Notes under the pieces: generated by a model | Told to the model about the DNA's origin: nothing | Database searches by the model: none | What the model saw: the letters and a program-made list of their open reading frames with translations, nothing else | Origin: Anarhynchus alexandrinus | Lineage: Eukaryota > Chordata > Aves > Charadriiformes > Charadriidae | Direction of reading: 5' to 3' | NCBI GenBank assembly: GCA_008711295.1 | Contig: VUYV01000004.1 | Location: forward strand, 7,278,577-7,342,576 | DNA: 64,000 bases | Position numbers and translations under genes: made by a program | Shown: positions 25,701 through 34,596 of the stretch, piece after piece | Layout: each line of letters opens with the position of its first letter | Position numbering within the stretch: the stretch's first letter is position 1

Positions 25701-28124
25701 TTGAACTGTTGCTTTGCAGTTGTTTCCATCAGAAGAACTTCTCCAGTGTTGGAACATATAAAAGTTAAGCTTAAAGGAGGGCAGTTTTTTTAAAGCTATG
25801 TTCCAAATACAAGTACAATAGATGAGAAAAGTTCTTTTTATTTCACAAAAAAAACACACACTGATATTTAAATGTATTTCTTATTATCACACAGATTGAG
25901 ACAATAAAATATGGTCAAGAAATCTTAAGCTGACAGAATATGGATCAGCTGTCAAATAGGCATATGGTCAACTTGCAAGTACAGAAACTTCTGTAAGATG
26001 TCTTCACTGAAAATTATGGAAGCCAGAAATAAAACAGAATCCATATCTAATACCCTGCCCAACACCATAGCAAACAACTTGGGAGTATTTTTATTTACTA
26101 GATAGATTTTTTTTTTAAGAGTTCTTCATGTTCTCTGAATTGAAAATTTGATTTTTTTTAATGTTTGAAATTATTTATGAAGCTGTAATATGAACAGATG
26201 ATTTGCTTAACAACATATTCAAAATATTCTGCTGACCAAAACTCCCAAGACCTTGGAGAACAACTGGCTCATGTGGTAACTGTGGCAGTTAAGTCGACAT
26301 GCAAAAGTGTAAGTCCACTAAAAGAAGAGCTTCCTATTAAGTACGTGTGCTTGGATTGCATTTTCAATGAATTTACACATCTCAAAAGACTCAGCTAATA
26401 AAGTTTCATTCTTCCTGTAGGCATCTACAACCTGAAGTTTAGGAAAGATGAACCCCTCCCACTATTTTTTTTCCCAGAACATATAGTGAGTAATGAAGCT
26501 ATTATTGCTTGTCATTTAGAATCCAGTGTTGCCAAAAAGACCCCTTATACTCAAATTCTGAAATCAACATGGAAACAAATGAAATTCAAATGCATTCACA
26601 TTACTAATTGAATATTTCTCTTGGTTTTGCTGACCTTAAAACAAAATAAGATCAGTATAGAGAAAGTGAGGAACTTTTTTCAGGTTAATGCAAGTAAAAC
26701 AAGTCCTCCCTCTTAATTTCTTCACATCATTTTACATGTATCTAGCTCACTGTTTCACATTTGATGTGTCACATTTGCAGTTCCATACCTCAATACATGT
26801 ATTAAGTCGAGGGAAAAAATTGTTTAGGAGAAGAGACTAAAGGTAGAGGAGAAGTAAGCAAGCGATAAGCAACGCTGCCAAGAACTGTCACCAATTTTAC
26901 TATTTGAATCAAAAAGTTGTCTTGAGATCTAAACTACGATAAAAGAGATTAGTAACACAAGAAAAGCTGTATGGGGAAAACCTATTATTTCCTGATAACC
27001 CTCTAAGGGCTAAGCAAGCAGGTATACTTTCTCCTCACCCAAAGAAAATCTCAATTCAGAAGTAGCAGCATTCTGACCCCCTCATCTCTCAGCACTCAAG
27101 AGCAGCATCACCTTAGTGCTGCTGAACACAAACAGGTAGGAGTAACAGATAAAGTTAGTTATAGAGGGTTTGCCTCTAAAAATTTTATTTCACAAAAAAA
27201 GTTATGTAGAAAGCAATTTGTATTAAGAGGTTTGAAAAGCAACTGGTGTTTTGTCCAGGATGCCATTAAGAGAAAATCCATCAGAAGCTTATTTAAAGCA
27301 AAGAATGATTCAGTCTGACAAGTATTTATCCCAAACTTCAAGTTTTCCTATGTATTTCATACATCACAAGTCTTGGTTTCTTCCAGCAACAGGTAAGAAG
27401 GACAGGACTAGCCTGTTTCAAGGATCCACACATCCTCTAAGCTTAAGTTTAGACAAAATAGTTCAAAATAGACTGTCTAATCTATTTAGACAGTCTATTT
27501 AGACAACTATTTTGAACATCCCTGGCTAATCATATTCCTCAGGAACTGGTATACAGCAAAAGTAAATGGGTTTACAGATTCCATAACAGCAGTAGAACAC
27601 TCTGGAAACAGCCAGGTTTGTGACCTTCAGTCAAACAGAGTCAATAACAATCTTTATCTGGAATAACCATGCCCAGAATCATTTCCCTACCCAGAGAATC
27701 ATGTTTTCCTCTGACAGTTTTCCTTACCAGACCTTTCAGATATGACAGCTCACAAATAGTACCTACCCGAGAGTAGACAGAGGTTGTTAATGCGGGTAAT
27801 ATGTTAGATCAGCCTTTATGTCACATTCAAAAGTTTCCAGAATATATCCAGTCCTCAGTACACAATATGTATGACCCAAGAATGAACCCAGGGAAGATAC
27901 TTTGAAGGATGCATCAATTTGCATCCTTTATCTACTGGGAGCAGTGATACAGTGATAACCATTTTGGTTAAGAAATAATTCATGAGATCTCTAAACAAGC
28001 CACTTGCCTTGGAGATCAATTCATCGTGATTGGCTAGATGGGCTCTGCAGTGGATACAGCTGTAGGTTCGATGACAGTTTGGCAGGTAAGCCTGGAACGT
28101 TTTTGATTTTGTCATTTTTACCAT
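13704..28124 (-). CDS. YPEL1: YPEL1, Yippee-like 1, complete (4 coding exons)
   Basis: The joined coding sequence is 28124–28008, 16429–16386, 14867–14759 and 13793–13704: 117+44+109+90 nt = 119 codons plus TGA. All junctions keep frame and the product appears identical to the human YPEL1 sequence I recall. It is a single Yippee domain with the zinc-binding pattern C23-x2-C26, 52 residues, C79-x2-C82. YPEL proteins are small nuclear or centrosome/spindle-associated proteins, and Yippee-type folds resemble cereblon and MsrB zinc domains. No enzymatic activity is established. The start ATG has G at -3 and G at +4, a strong context. The closest alternative is YPEL2, but Lys6, Asn16, Phe in KFIIEL and the final Glu favour YPEL1. 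The first coding intron uses a GC donor. Confidence 0.97.
13794..14758 (-). other. YPEL1: YPEL1 intron between coding exons 3 and 4
   Basis: This is a GT–AG intron of 965 nt. I see no repeat or RNA gene in it. Confidence 0.9.
14759..14867 (-). CDS. YPEL1: YPEL1 coding exon 3, residues 54–90
   Basis: This 109-nt exon completes Val54 and encodes [16 protein letters not shown] through TTLGWKY. It includes the second zinc pair C79/C82 (YCENC). The acceptor is TTCCCCCAG and the donor is GTAAGC. Confidence 0.96.
14868..16385 (-). other. YPEL1: YPEL1 intron between coding exons 2 and 3
   Basis: This GT–AG intron of about 1.5 kb contains a short CR1 tail near 15.46–15.54 kb and otherwise unremarkable AT-rich DNA. 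Confidence 0.9.
15457..15543 (-). mobile_element. CR1 LINE 3'-tail fragment
   Basis: AGAATCACAGAATGGTCAGG followed by the GTTGGAAGAGACCTCAGGAG-type block and CTAGTCCAACCCCCCTGCC is the reverse complement of the avian CR1 3' end, so the element is sense on the minus strand. Only ~85 nt is recognisable, so it is a severely 5'-truncated dead copy. Confidence 0.8.
16386..16429 (-). CDS. YPEL1: YPEL1 coding exon 2, residues 40–54
   Basis: This 44-nt micro-exon encodes [14 protein letters not shown] and the first two bases of Val54. It is preceded by a 12-T tract and ATGCAG, and followed by the donor GTAAG. It is too short to be found by open-frame length. Identity rests on exact match to the family sequence and on frame continuity. 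Confidence 0.96.
17562..17566. repeat. Target-site duplication, left copy
   Basis: CTAAC immediately precedes the LTR. Confidence 0.85.
17567..18030 (+). mobile_element. Solo LTR of an endogenous retrovirus, ERVL-like
   Basis: The element starts TGTCCTGGTTTCACC and ends AAACCATGACA (TG…CA termini). It is bounded by a perfect 5-bp target-site duplication CTAAC (17562–17566 and 18031–18035). Inside are a TATATAAA promoter box (17765–17772), an (ATT)n run (about 17828–17846) and an ATTAAA poly(A) signal (17868–17873), in normal U3-R-U5 order. A 5-bp duplication fits class III (ERVL-type) integration. There is no internal viral coding sequence, so this is a recombined solo LTR. It is antisense to YPEL1 within the large intron. 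The resemblance to common bird LTRs comes from memory. Confidence 0.88.
18031..18035. repeat. Target-site duplication, right copy
   Basis: CTAAC immediately follows the LTR and is identical to the left copy. Confidence 0.85.
20091..20114. repeat. Perfect 10-bp-stem hairpin
   Basis: AGCTCCTCCT, loop CTCT, AGGAGGAGCT. It is symmetric on both strands and intronic in YPEL1. Function unknown, and it is probably fortuitous. Confidence 0.7.
23663..23905 (-). mobile_element. CR1 LINE fragment
   Basis: The run TTGGTTGGAAGAGACCTTTA, then a degraded copy of the 'accatgtccctcagcac…acatctacacgtcttttaa' block, is the reverse complement of a CR1 3' region. The element is sense on the minus strand, as is YPEL1. 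It is diverged and truncated, and its far boundary is approximate. Confidence 0.7.
24511..24525. repeat. Poly(A) tract
   Basis: A run of about 16 A is present with no recognisable retroposed body attached. Coordinates are accurate to a base or two. Confidence 0.6.
25277..25299. repeat. Perfect 10-bp-stem hairpin
   Basis: AACAGCACAG, loop GAA, CTGTGCTGTT. It is intronic, with no known role. Confidence 0.7.
27461..27517. repeat. 57-nt imperfect inverted repeat
   Basis: An inner perfect stem pairs AAATAGACTGTCTAA (left) with TTAGACAGTCTATTT (right). The outer GTTCAAAATAG and CTATTTTGAAC are also complementary but are offset by a short insertion in the right arm (TAGACAA). The TTTAGACA motif is repeated internally. 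It lies about 490 nt downstream of the YPEL1 start-codon exon, in the intron. Confidence 0.75.
28008..28124 (-). CDS. YPEL1: YPEL1 coding exon 1 (start codon exon), residues 1–39
   Basis: This encodes residues 1–39, from [11 protein letters not shown] through HDELISK, including the first zinc pair C23/C26. The full exon extends to 28,290 with 5' UTR. It ends on a complete codon (AAG) followed by GCAAGT, a GC donor. Using the GT four bases later would break the frame to the next exon, which starts in phase 0. Confidence 0.96.
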
Positions 28125-28290
28125 CTCTGCTGGTGGCTCCTCACTCAGCTCAGGGCTGGCACTTGAAGAATTACAACTTTGCTGAACTCGCTGACAAAAG
28201 AAACACTGGAATATGCAAGCAAAAGCCGTTGTTGTTCTGGAGTGTGTGTGGCACTTTCCACACCAATGACAGAAGAGAAACAGTCACAAC
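28125..28290 (-). other. YPEL1: YPEL1 5' UTR portion of the start-codon exon
   Basis: There are 166 nt between the acceptor CTTTTCACCTACAG and the ATG. I find no upstream ATG in this part of the leader, so the annotated start is the first one available in this exon. Confidence 0.7.
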
Positions 28291-28726
28291 CTGTAGGTGA
28301 AAAGAGCAGAACAATTAGCAGCTTACAACAAGGCCAGAATAAACTTGTTATTCAACAATTCTAGAGACAAAGCAAAGTGTTATTTAGAGCAAATGCCTGG
28401 CTACACTACAGGCCCCTTTTTCCTATGAAGCTGCTCAATTCAACTTCCATTCAACACAGCAACGAGCAGTTCTGTTCCACTAGTGGCATCTACTCCATCA
28501 CATTTCTAATGAAGGGGAAGATTCAAACAGTTCACCATGAAACACAAGCACTTTCTACAATAGACCATGTATATTCTTTAAGACATCCATGCAAAAATAC
28601 ACAGCAAAAAGGCAGTGGATTAGAAAAAATTAATTTTCTTTGAAGTTCCAGTGGTCAATTCCAATACAGCAAGTGACAAGGCATCTTGGAAAACACTTGC
28701 TATGTCCAACAATAAACATACAATAG

Positions 28727-28857
28727 ATATTCAAGGCCAGGTTGGACGGGGCTTTGAGCAACCTGGTCTGGTGTGAGGTGTCCCTGCCCATAGCAGGGGG
28801 GGTGGAACTGCATGATCTTTAAGGTCCCTTCCAACTCTAACCATTCTATGATTCTAT
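28727..28857 (+). mobile_element. CR1 LINE 3' tail
   Basis: GGCCAGGTTGGACGGGGCTT, the 'gagcaacctggtctg' block and CATTCTATGATTCTAT form a typical CR1 3' end with its ATTCTATG repeats, sense on the plus strand. About 130 nt remain of a multi-kb LINE. It is antisense to YPEL1, in intron 1. Confidence 0.9.
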
Positions 28858-29691
28858 TTGCACTTCAGCTTTCAGCAAAAAATCTTGCTGTATTGTACCT
28901 GGCTTTAAGTCAAATATCAAGTAAGATGCTGCCACCCTATTCAGGGATCGGTGTCTCCTCCTCTTTCAAGCTCAGCAGAATTATGCCTTTAGGCAAAGGC
29001 CTATTTGACTAGTGTCCTGATCAAAGCTAATTAGATACTTCCTCACTCTACCAGAATAGATGCTTAATGGATGCTACCAAAATCAGTTAGATAATAAAAG
29101 CTATATTCTAGACAGAGAATACCCAATTGCATTCTTAATCCTCAGACTGCCTTTAAGAGAAATTACGTGCATAAACAGAAAAGGACAGGCCTTCCTGCTA
29201 TGTTGGAAAGCAAGTCTGAAAATTACAGATTCTAAATATTCACAACAACATCTACTGATCTGTCAAAGGCCATCAGTTACCATGCTATATGTGTCAGGCT
29301 AATGAGCAATCCAAACATGAACACTGCACAGTCACTTATGTCATCAGCTATCAGGTGACTGACAGAGTAGGTCAATAGCACAAACACAGAAGGAGAGCCA
29401 ATATAAAGAATTTACAGTATCTTGATCCAGCTATTAAAACGAGCATGCAAAACACTTATCACAGTTGTAAACTGTGTGCAGGGCAGCAGTTAACCACTCT
29501 TCTAGCAGTAGGATACTAGTAATACAAATAGAGCAGATAATGAAAGCCACATAAATTAAAGACTGTTTATAGGAAGCAGTCACTGTGCTTCAAAAGAAGC
29601 CTTGCATAAGTGATCTGTACAGCAGGCTTAGCACAAGAGACAACCACAGCAAGATTTAAAGGGTTTTGGTTTGGATTTTGGTTTTTTTTTG

Positions 29692-29705
29692 NNNNNNNNN
29701 NNNNN
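29692..29705. other. Assembly gap of 14 N in a poly-T tract
   Basis: Fourteen Ns are flanked by T runs on both sides, so the gap is most likely an unresolved homopolymer. The true length is unknown. Confidence 0.95.
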
Positions 29706-31170
29706 TTTTTTTTTTTAATCTTAAACTTATGATAGCAGCAGGAGAAAATACTCAAGAACTACTGAAGGACTTACTACAAGAAAGTTTCTTACACAAACAA
29801 TTGCAAAGGCAGAGATAAGCCACAAACAAGACACATAGCAGAACATATGCAATCCAAAAAATAAAGAAAGCAACAATGGGAACAAGTTGCCATCCAAAGC
29901 ACATATCTACACATCAGAATGATCGGACTTTTGGTTGTCACTGAAAACACAGATCTGATAAGGGATACATTAATATGTTTGAAATATTAACCCAGTAGTT
30001 TGCATGAAGAGCAAAACTTAATTATTAATACAGTTATTTAAACAGACATTATATACCTATTGTCCCCAGATAATTTAATTATAGCTGCAAAGGGAAGAGT
30101 GATTAGAGTTTGGACAAAACAGCTTGCTTTTGTAGAACAGCTGTCACATTTATGCGAGGTAACAGATTACAGGAGAAAGACCGAAGACACAAGAAATACA
30201 GTCCTGAAAGTTAAACATGATGCTCCTTTTCAGCTCTCTGCTTCAACTCAATGTCAGAAAGACACAGACCCTGTTTATTTTCCCAGAAATAGAAAAAAAA
30301 AAAAAACACACAGGTCTCAGAATGAAAGGCACCACAAGCAAAGATGTCTTGACTTTGGATTAGACCCTTCAGAAACTAAGTTCAATGCAAGCTGAACATA
30401 AGAGAAAAATATTTTTCTTCAAGGTATTCCTAGAAGCTTTTTTAATTCACATTTTTAAAGGCAATCTGGACTCTTTCAGACTCAATATACTGAGTCCTTC
30501 AACTACAGAAATTAAAGGCTTCCAAAGCTCTTTTGACAAAACTGTATTTGCTATCGCTCTCTTCAAAAAGAAGGCAATCCTAAGTGTTTGATATACACCA
30601 TAAGAACCACTGAATCTGTTGCTTTGTGATATTAAAAGCAAGACTCAAAACATCACAACCATTTCTTAGCTTGCTCTAGCAATGGTGAATAAATACAACC
30701 TCACTTCGCTCTGATAGTTATGAGCGGCCACAGGTTCTGTGGAAAGCAGTGTAAAATCCCGTGGCAACTATTTCTTTCTTAGACAACAGCACAGTCTGTG
30801 CTTTGGTCATGCACACGACAGCCAGGTTTCCTTAAGATCCGAGGAGTTTTGAAAGAATTAGGTGCAAAAGCCAACCCTTTCTAAATGGCTGTCCCGATAC
30901 CGTTTCGGTGACTTGCATCGTCCCCACCAGCCCACAGCAACCCCTGGAAGCACCGACCACCCGCCACGGACCCGTACGGCGGCAGCACGAGCCCTAACGA
31001 GCCGCCCCGCGGCCCTCGCGAGGTCTATCGCGACAGTGCCCGCCGCAGGCAGGCAAGGAATTGTCCCTGCCGCGGCTCAGCCCGCCCGCGGGGACTCCCG
31101 CGCCCCCGGCGGACCCACCACCAGCGGCCCAGTCCCGCCGGGGACAGCGCGGGCCCACCGCCCCGCCCCG

Positions 31171-31178
31171 TGACGTCA
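31171..31178. promoter_or_regulatory. Full palindromic cAMP response element (CRE)
   Basis: TGACGTCA sits inside the longer palindrome CCCGTGACGTCACGGG. It is a consensus CREB/ATF site, and a CCAAT box and GC boxes follow within 30 nt, a common core-promoter cluster. Binding is inferred. Confidence 0.75.
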
Positions 31179-31199
31179 CGGGGGAGGGGCAGGGGGCGG

Positions 31200-31204
31200 C
31201 CAAT
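31200..31204 (+). promoter_or_regulatory. CCAAT box
   Basis: GGCCAATGGGGCGGGG: an NF-Y type CCAAT directly next to a GC box, 22 nt from the CRE. Confidence 0.6.
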
Positions 31205-31233
31205 GGGGCGGGGGCGCGGCCCCGCCCCGCGCG

Positions 31234-31234
31234 N
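31234..31234. other. Ambiguous base in GC-rich tract
   Basis: A single N lies in CCGCGCGNTCCCCC, in a region hard to sequence. Confidence 0.9.
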
Positions 31235-31936
31235 TCCCCCGTCCGCGGGGGGGGGGCTCGCACCGCTGCCTGAGCCACGGGCAGCGCACGGAGAAACGGA
31301 ATGGGTGAGAAATTACTCTCTCCGTCATTCCTTCTGGGCTCCAAAAAAAAAAGAAAAGTGACACAAAATAAGCTGTAGAGGCTGTGACCATCTGCACAAA
31401 GCCCCTGCACGCGCTCTTGGTGAGCTGCGATTTGATTACTCCAGCAGGGAAAAACCTCACAAAGTTAAGGATTGAGAAGCAGGAGCCTCATTTTTCGCCT
31501 CAGATACCGAGAAATATCAGGGAAAAGGCGCGAGGAGAAAGTTGTCGGCAGAGGAAGCGCTGGATTTCCCCGCCGGGAGGGAGCAGCCGCTCCGTGCTCG
31601 GTCGAACCTTTCCCTCCTCACGCCCGAGCACGAAGCCGCCGCGGCGGGTGACGCTGTCCCCTTTTCTCTCCCCCCTCGCAGCGATCCCCGCAGGACAACG
31701 GCTCGTTTCCCCCGGACCGCCGGCACGCAGCCGGCCGACAGCCCAACCCGAACGCGGACCAGCGCTCTCTCAGCCCGGCGGGCCCCGGGCAGGACCGGCC
31801 CCACGGGTACCGGGGCCCCAGCCGAGCGGAGGGAGCGAGGGGGAGCCGCCGGACCCCTGCTCGCCGCGCCCCCCCCCCCAATTATGTAAACCATCGGTAA
31901 CGAGGAGGCTGCAGGCAGCGCTGCCGTCATTTCCAG

Positions 31937-31952
31937 GCGCTATAAATAGCGC
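31937..31952. promoter_or_regulatory. Palindromic TATA/MEF2-like element
   Basis: GCGCTATAAATAGCGC is palindromic apart from its central four A/T bases. Read on the plus strand it holds TATAAATA, a TATA box. Read as CTATAAATAG it fits the MEF2 consensus CTA(A/T)4TAG exactly. As a TATA box it would direct plus-strand initiation near 31,970, divergent from YPEL1. Function is inferred. Confidence 0.6.
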
Positions 31953-32010
31953 CCGAGCCCTCCTCCCGCCAGCAAAGTTGCCTCGGTGGCCCCCTGCCCG
32001 CAGGAAGCCG

Positions 32011-32066
32011 CCCCCCCCCCCACCCGCCCCCCCCCCGGCCGCCCCCCCCCCCCCCCTCCCCCCCCC
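32011..32066. repeat. C-rich tract, G-quadruplex-prone on the minus strand
   Basis: Long C runs of 6–16 are interrupted by single A, G or T bases and end at an N at 32,067. Four or more G runs on the minus strand meet the sequence requirement for a G-quadruplex. The true length may be wrong, because such runs slip in sequencing. Confidence 0.8.
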
Positions 32067-32067
32067 N
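32067..32067. other. Ambiguous base ending the C-rich tract
   Basis: A single N at the end of a 9-C run. Confidence 0.9.
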
Positions 32068-32436
32068 TGCGCCGCGCCGGCTCCGCTCCCCAGCCCGGAC
32101 TCCGAGCAGCGCCGGACCCCTACCCTCAGGGGCCGAGGGCAGGCGGGGAGGCGGGAGCCCCGCTCCTCAGGCGGCGGCCGGCGAGGGCTCGGCACCGGGC
32201 CCTCACCGAAAAACAAAAAGGGGGGGGGGACGGGTTCCCTCGCCTGGAAGGGACCGTGTCGACGGCAGCCAGGGGTCATAGGCGGGGGCCGGGCGCGCGT
32301 CTCCCGCCCTGAGGGCCGAGGGGCGGCCGCAGCATCCTGCCGCCGCGCTCGCTCCCGCCCGCCGCCGCCTTTGTTTTGCTTTCTGCCGGCCCGGGGGCGC
32401 TGCGGCCGTTAAACCCGCTCCCACCGCCGCCGGCAG

Positions 32437-32441
32437 CCAAT
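32437..32441 (+). promoter_or_regulatory. CCAAT box
   Basis: CAGCCAATCACGG lies in the CpG island. CCAATCA is a strong NF-Y core. Confidence 0.6.
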
Positions 32442-32445
32442 CACG

Positions 32446-32461
32446 GCGCGCGCGCGCGCGC
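32446..32461. repeat. (GC)8 alternating purine–pyrimidine run
   Basis: Sixteen bases of strict GC alternation, capable of Z-DNA formation, sit 5 nt after the CCAAT box. Confidence 0.85.
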
Positions 32462-33459
32462 CCTCGCGCCCGCCCCGCCCCCTGGGGGCGGGAGGAGGAG
32501 CGGCGGCGGGGGGCGCGCGGGGGCTGGGGGCGCGCGGCGCTGCCCCCTCCCCCCGGCTTTGTGGAGGAGAGGAAGAGGGGGCGGGGCGAGGGCTTGGCTC
32601 CACCCCCCATTTCGCTCCGCCCCCGCGGGCCGTTGTGCGCGCCGCGAGGCGGTCCTGGGCGCGTGCGGCGAGCGCCCCTCTCCCCCCCTGTCCTTCCCGC
32701 CTCGGGCGCGCGGCGGTGCGAGGCGGGAAGCGGCGGCGGCGCGCGCGGGAGGCGGCCCCCCGCTGAGGTACGGCGGGGCCGGCGCTGAGGGGCGCTGAGG
32801 CGGCGGGGCCGAGGGAGCTGCTTGGGCCGGGGGAGTCTCAGCCCAAGCGGCCCGCCCGGTCCTGGTTCCAGCCCGGCGAATTTTCGGAGGGGTTTTAGCG
32901 TGAAGGCGCTGCAGTAAGCAGCGTAAGATTGCTCAGGCTTTCGTCCGTCGCGGGTCGTCTGAAAGTAGGTAAAACCCTGGAAGGTGACACGGGTCTGTTA
33001 AAAGATCAGTGCTGTCGAAAAACCCTTAAGAAAAAATGGGCAGTTGGAGAGTGGAAGATAATCAGAATGGGTCAGAGCACTTGTTTCCGGAAAGGGAGTT
33101 TTGTGAAGAGCTCGCTGCTTGTAAATAAAAGAATACACAGGTTTTAAGGCATAAAAGAACAAGTCTGAAGATTAAGGAAACCAAAATACAACTCACATAC
33201 AAGTAGTTTCAGAAGCATCCGAGTTCTGTTAGGAATGATCTTGTTTTCCTTAAAAAAGTAAATAAAAGCTAGCTCCTAGTTTATTTTGGCTGTGCTCGTC
33301 TATTTCCACAGGCAGAGTGCAGAGATACAAACTGACGAAGCCCGTGACGAAGCTGTCATTTATACTTTGTACCCCGAGGCAGGGCTCTTGTCATGCTACA
33401 TAAATGCAGCATCAATAACATTTTCTTCACCTCCTTTTCTTCTTGTCAGTACTGACATC

Positions 33460-33477
33460 TTTTTTTTTTTTTTTTTT
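33460..33477. repeat. T18 homopolymer
   Basis: Eighteen T in a row, with no recognisable retroposon body. Confidence 0.85.
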
Positions 33478-34554
33478 CAAATCTTTATCAAGTGTTTTTC
33501 TTACCCAAGAAGCCTTGGTAATTTGCAGATTATTAGAGAAATAGAATCCCTTACAATTCAGATAGTGACTGTAATCAATAAACCATGTGTTAGTTGATTT
33601 TACTCTGCCTATCAATTTTTTAATATAATTCACGTTTATACATTTTTGTCATACGCTTCTTCCTTCTTAATGGCAAATTAATAGCCATTCTTGAAGAACA
33701 GAACAAAAAAGTCACGCTTGCACAATAAAGAAGAAATATGTTTTGGCAAAACAGCAGGAAACAAACATCTGTGAGAGTATTTCCAGTAGGGCTTTTACTG
33801 CAATTTTCCCATCATCTCTGTAGCTCCAGTGCTGGTAGCTCTAGTCTTGTAGAAAGTAGAAAGGTGATAATCCTTTTGACTGACTTAGCCTCACTTCAGC
33901 ATGCACCAAATCAAGCTTCCTCATCCAGTTGCCACGGATGAGTTAGATGAGGCGTATGATACAGACATACAACAAGATAATAATTGGAACAGAGAAAGAG
34001 GCAGGGAAGTAGTATGATTTAGCACAGAAATTACATTAAATCTGATACAGTGCGGAGAGTACATTAAATCTTGAGCTGCTTCTTGAAAAACAGCTTCAGC
34101 CTGTTAAAAGCTAAAAATATCCTATAAGGGTTTTTTACAAATTTTTAACAAGCTGCTGCTTTTCCTTCATTTTGAGGGGCCTGTTGCTACTCTCCCTGTT
34201 AAGGGAGATAGACTTCTTAGTTCGTTCTTTATGTGGTCTAAGGATACCTGACTAGATGGAGGGCTGTTGTTATCTGGTATGGCTGATCCTATATCCTGTT
34301 TAGGCAGCTGCCATGCAGTTGCCTATAAAAATACTCCTGTATGTATGCTTTATAAGTAATTGCTTTGGCCTTTTAATAACAGTTAATACTTATATTGTAT
34401 TTTACAGGTTCTAAGAACTATACCACAGTGTGTTTACCATAGTTCCAACTTTTATTCTCTTTTTGAGGATTAGGAACAAGGAATATTAAGCACTAAGCAG
34501 AAAGTCACAATAAAAACAACACTGATCACTGCAGGTAGTCGTCCCGACCCACAT

Positions 34555-34596
34555 AGTGAGGTGTCAGTCCACAGAAGCCTTAACTGACACCTCACT
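34555..34596. repeat. Perfect 14-bp-stem inverted repeat
   Basis: AGTGAGGTGTCAGT (34555–34568) and ACTGACACCTCACT (34583–34596) are exact reverse complements around a 14-nt loop. It is intergenic and not part of a repeat I recognise. It could be the remnant of a hairpin transposon, a structured RNA element or a transcription factor palindrome. Confidence 0.85.

Larger units (their letters stand above)
16430..28007 (-). other. YPEL1: YPEL1 large intron (GC–AG), 11.6 kb
   Basis: The minus-strand donor is AAG|GCAAGT and the acceptor is T-rich ATGCAG. The intron contains a solo LTR (17.6–18.0 kb), a CR1 tail (23.7–23.9 kb), small hairpins (20.09, 25.28, 27.46 kb) and several A/T homopolymers. 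No further exon or RNA gene is apparent. Confidence 0.85.
28291..30900 (-). other. YPEL1: YPEL1 first intron (5' boundary not resolved)
   Basis: The acceptor at 28,291–28,293 implies an upstream exon in or near the CpG island. The interval contains a CR1 tail and a 14-base assembly gap in a poly-T run, and no recognisable coding exon. Confidence 0.6.
9330..32800 (-). other. YPEL1: YPEL1 transcription unit
   Basis: This is the approximate gene span. The 3' end is set by the poly(A) signal at 9,350–9,355. The 5' end is not resolved and is placed somewhere inside the CpG island (about 30.9–32.8 kb), so the upper coordinate is an outer bound. A non-coding first exon is implied because the first coding exon begins with a clear splice acceptor (CACCTACAG just above 28,290) with no start codon at its 5' edge. 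The gene is transcribed in the same direction as MAPK1, which lies upstream of it on the minus strand. Confidence 0.6.
30890..32900. promoter_or_regulatory. YPEL1: CpG island, YPEL1 promoter region, possibly bidirectional
   Basis: About 2 kb of very GC- and CpG-rich DNA stands out abruptly from AT-rich flanks. It has multiple GC boxes (GGGGCGGGG type), two plus-strand CCAAT boxes, a full CRE and one TATA-like element. It lies upstream of the YPEL1 start-codon exon and is the only promoter-like region for that gene. Long open frames here, including one of 342 codons, are a by-product of GC richness. A minus-strand GTGAGG donor near 32,204 is one candidate end of a YPEL1 first exon. A plus-strand GAG|GTACGG near 32,767 could end a divergent non-coding first exon. 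Confidence 0.85.

Noticed and set aside
27855..28007. Read-through of the YPEL1 start exon beyond Lys39
   Set aside because: The residues after ISK do not match any YPEL protein, and the in-frame SFQGSQG exon at 16,429 continues the protein exactly.
31384..32412. 342-codon plus-strand open frame in the CpG island
   Set aside because: It consists of Pro/Arg/Gly/Ala runs, crosses poly-C tracts and an N, and is overlapped by equally long frames on the other strand. It is an artefact of GC content.
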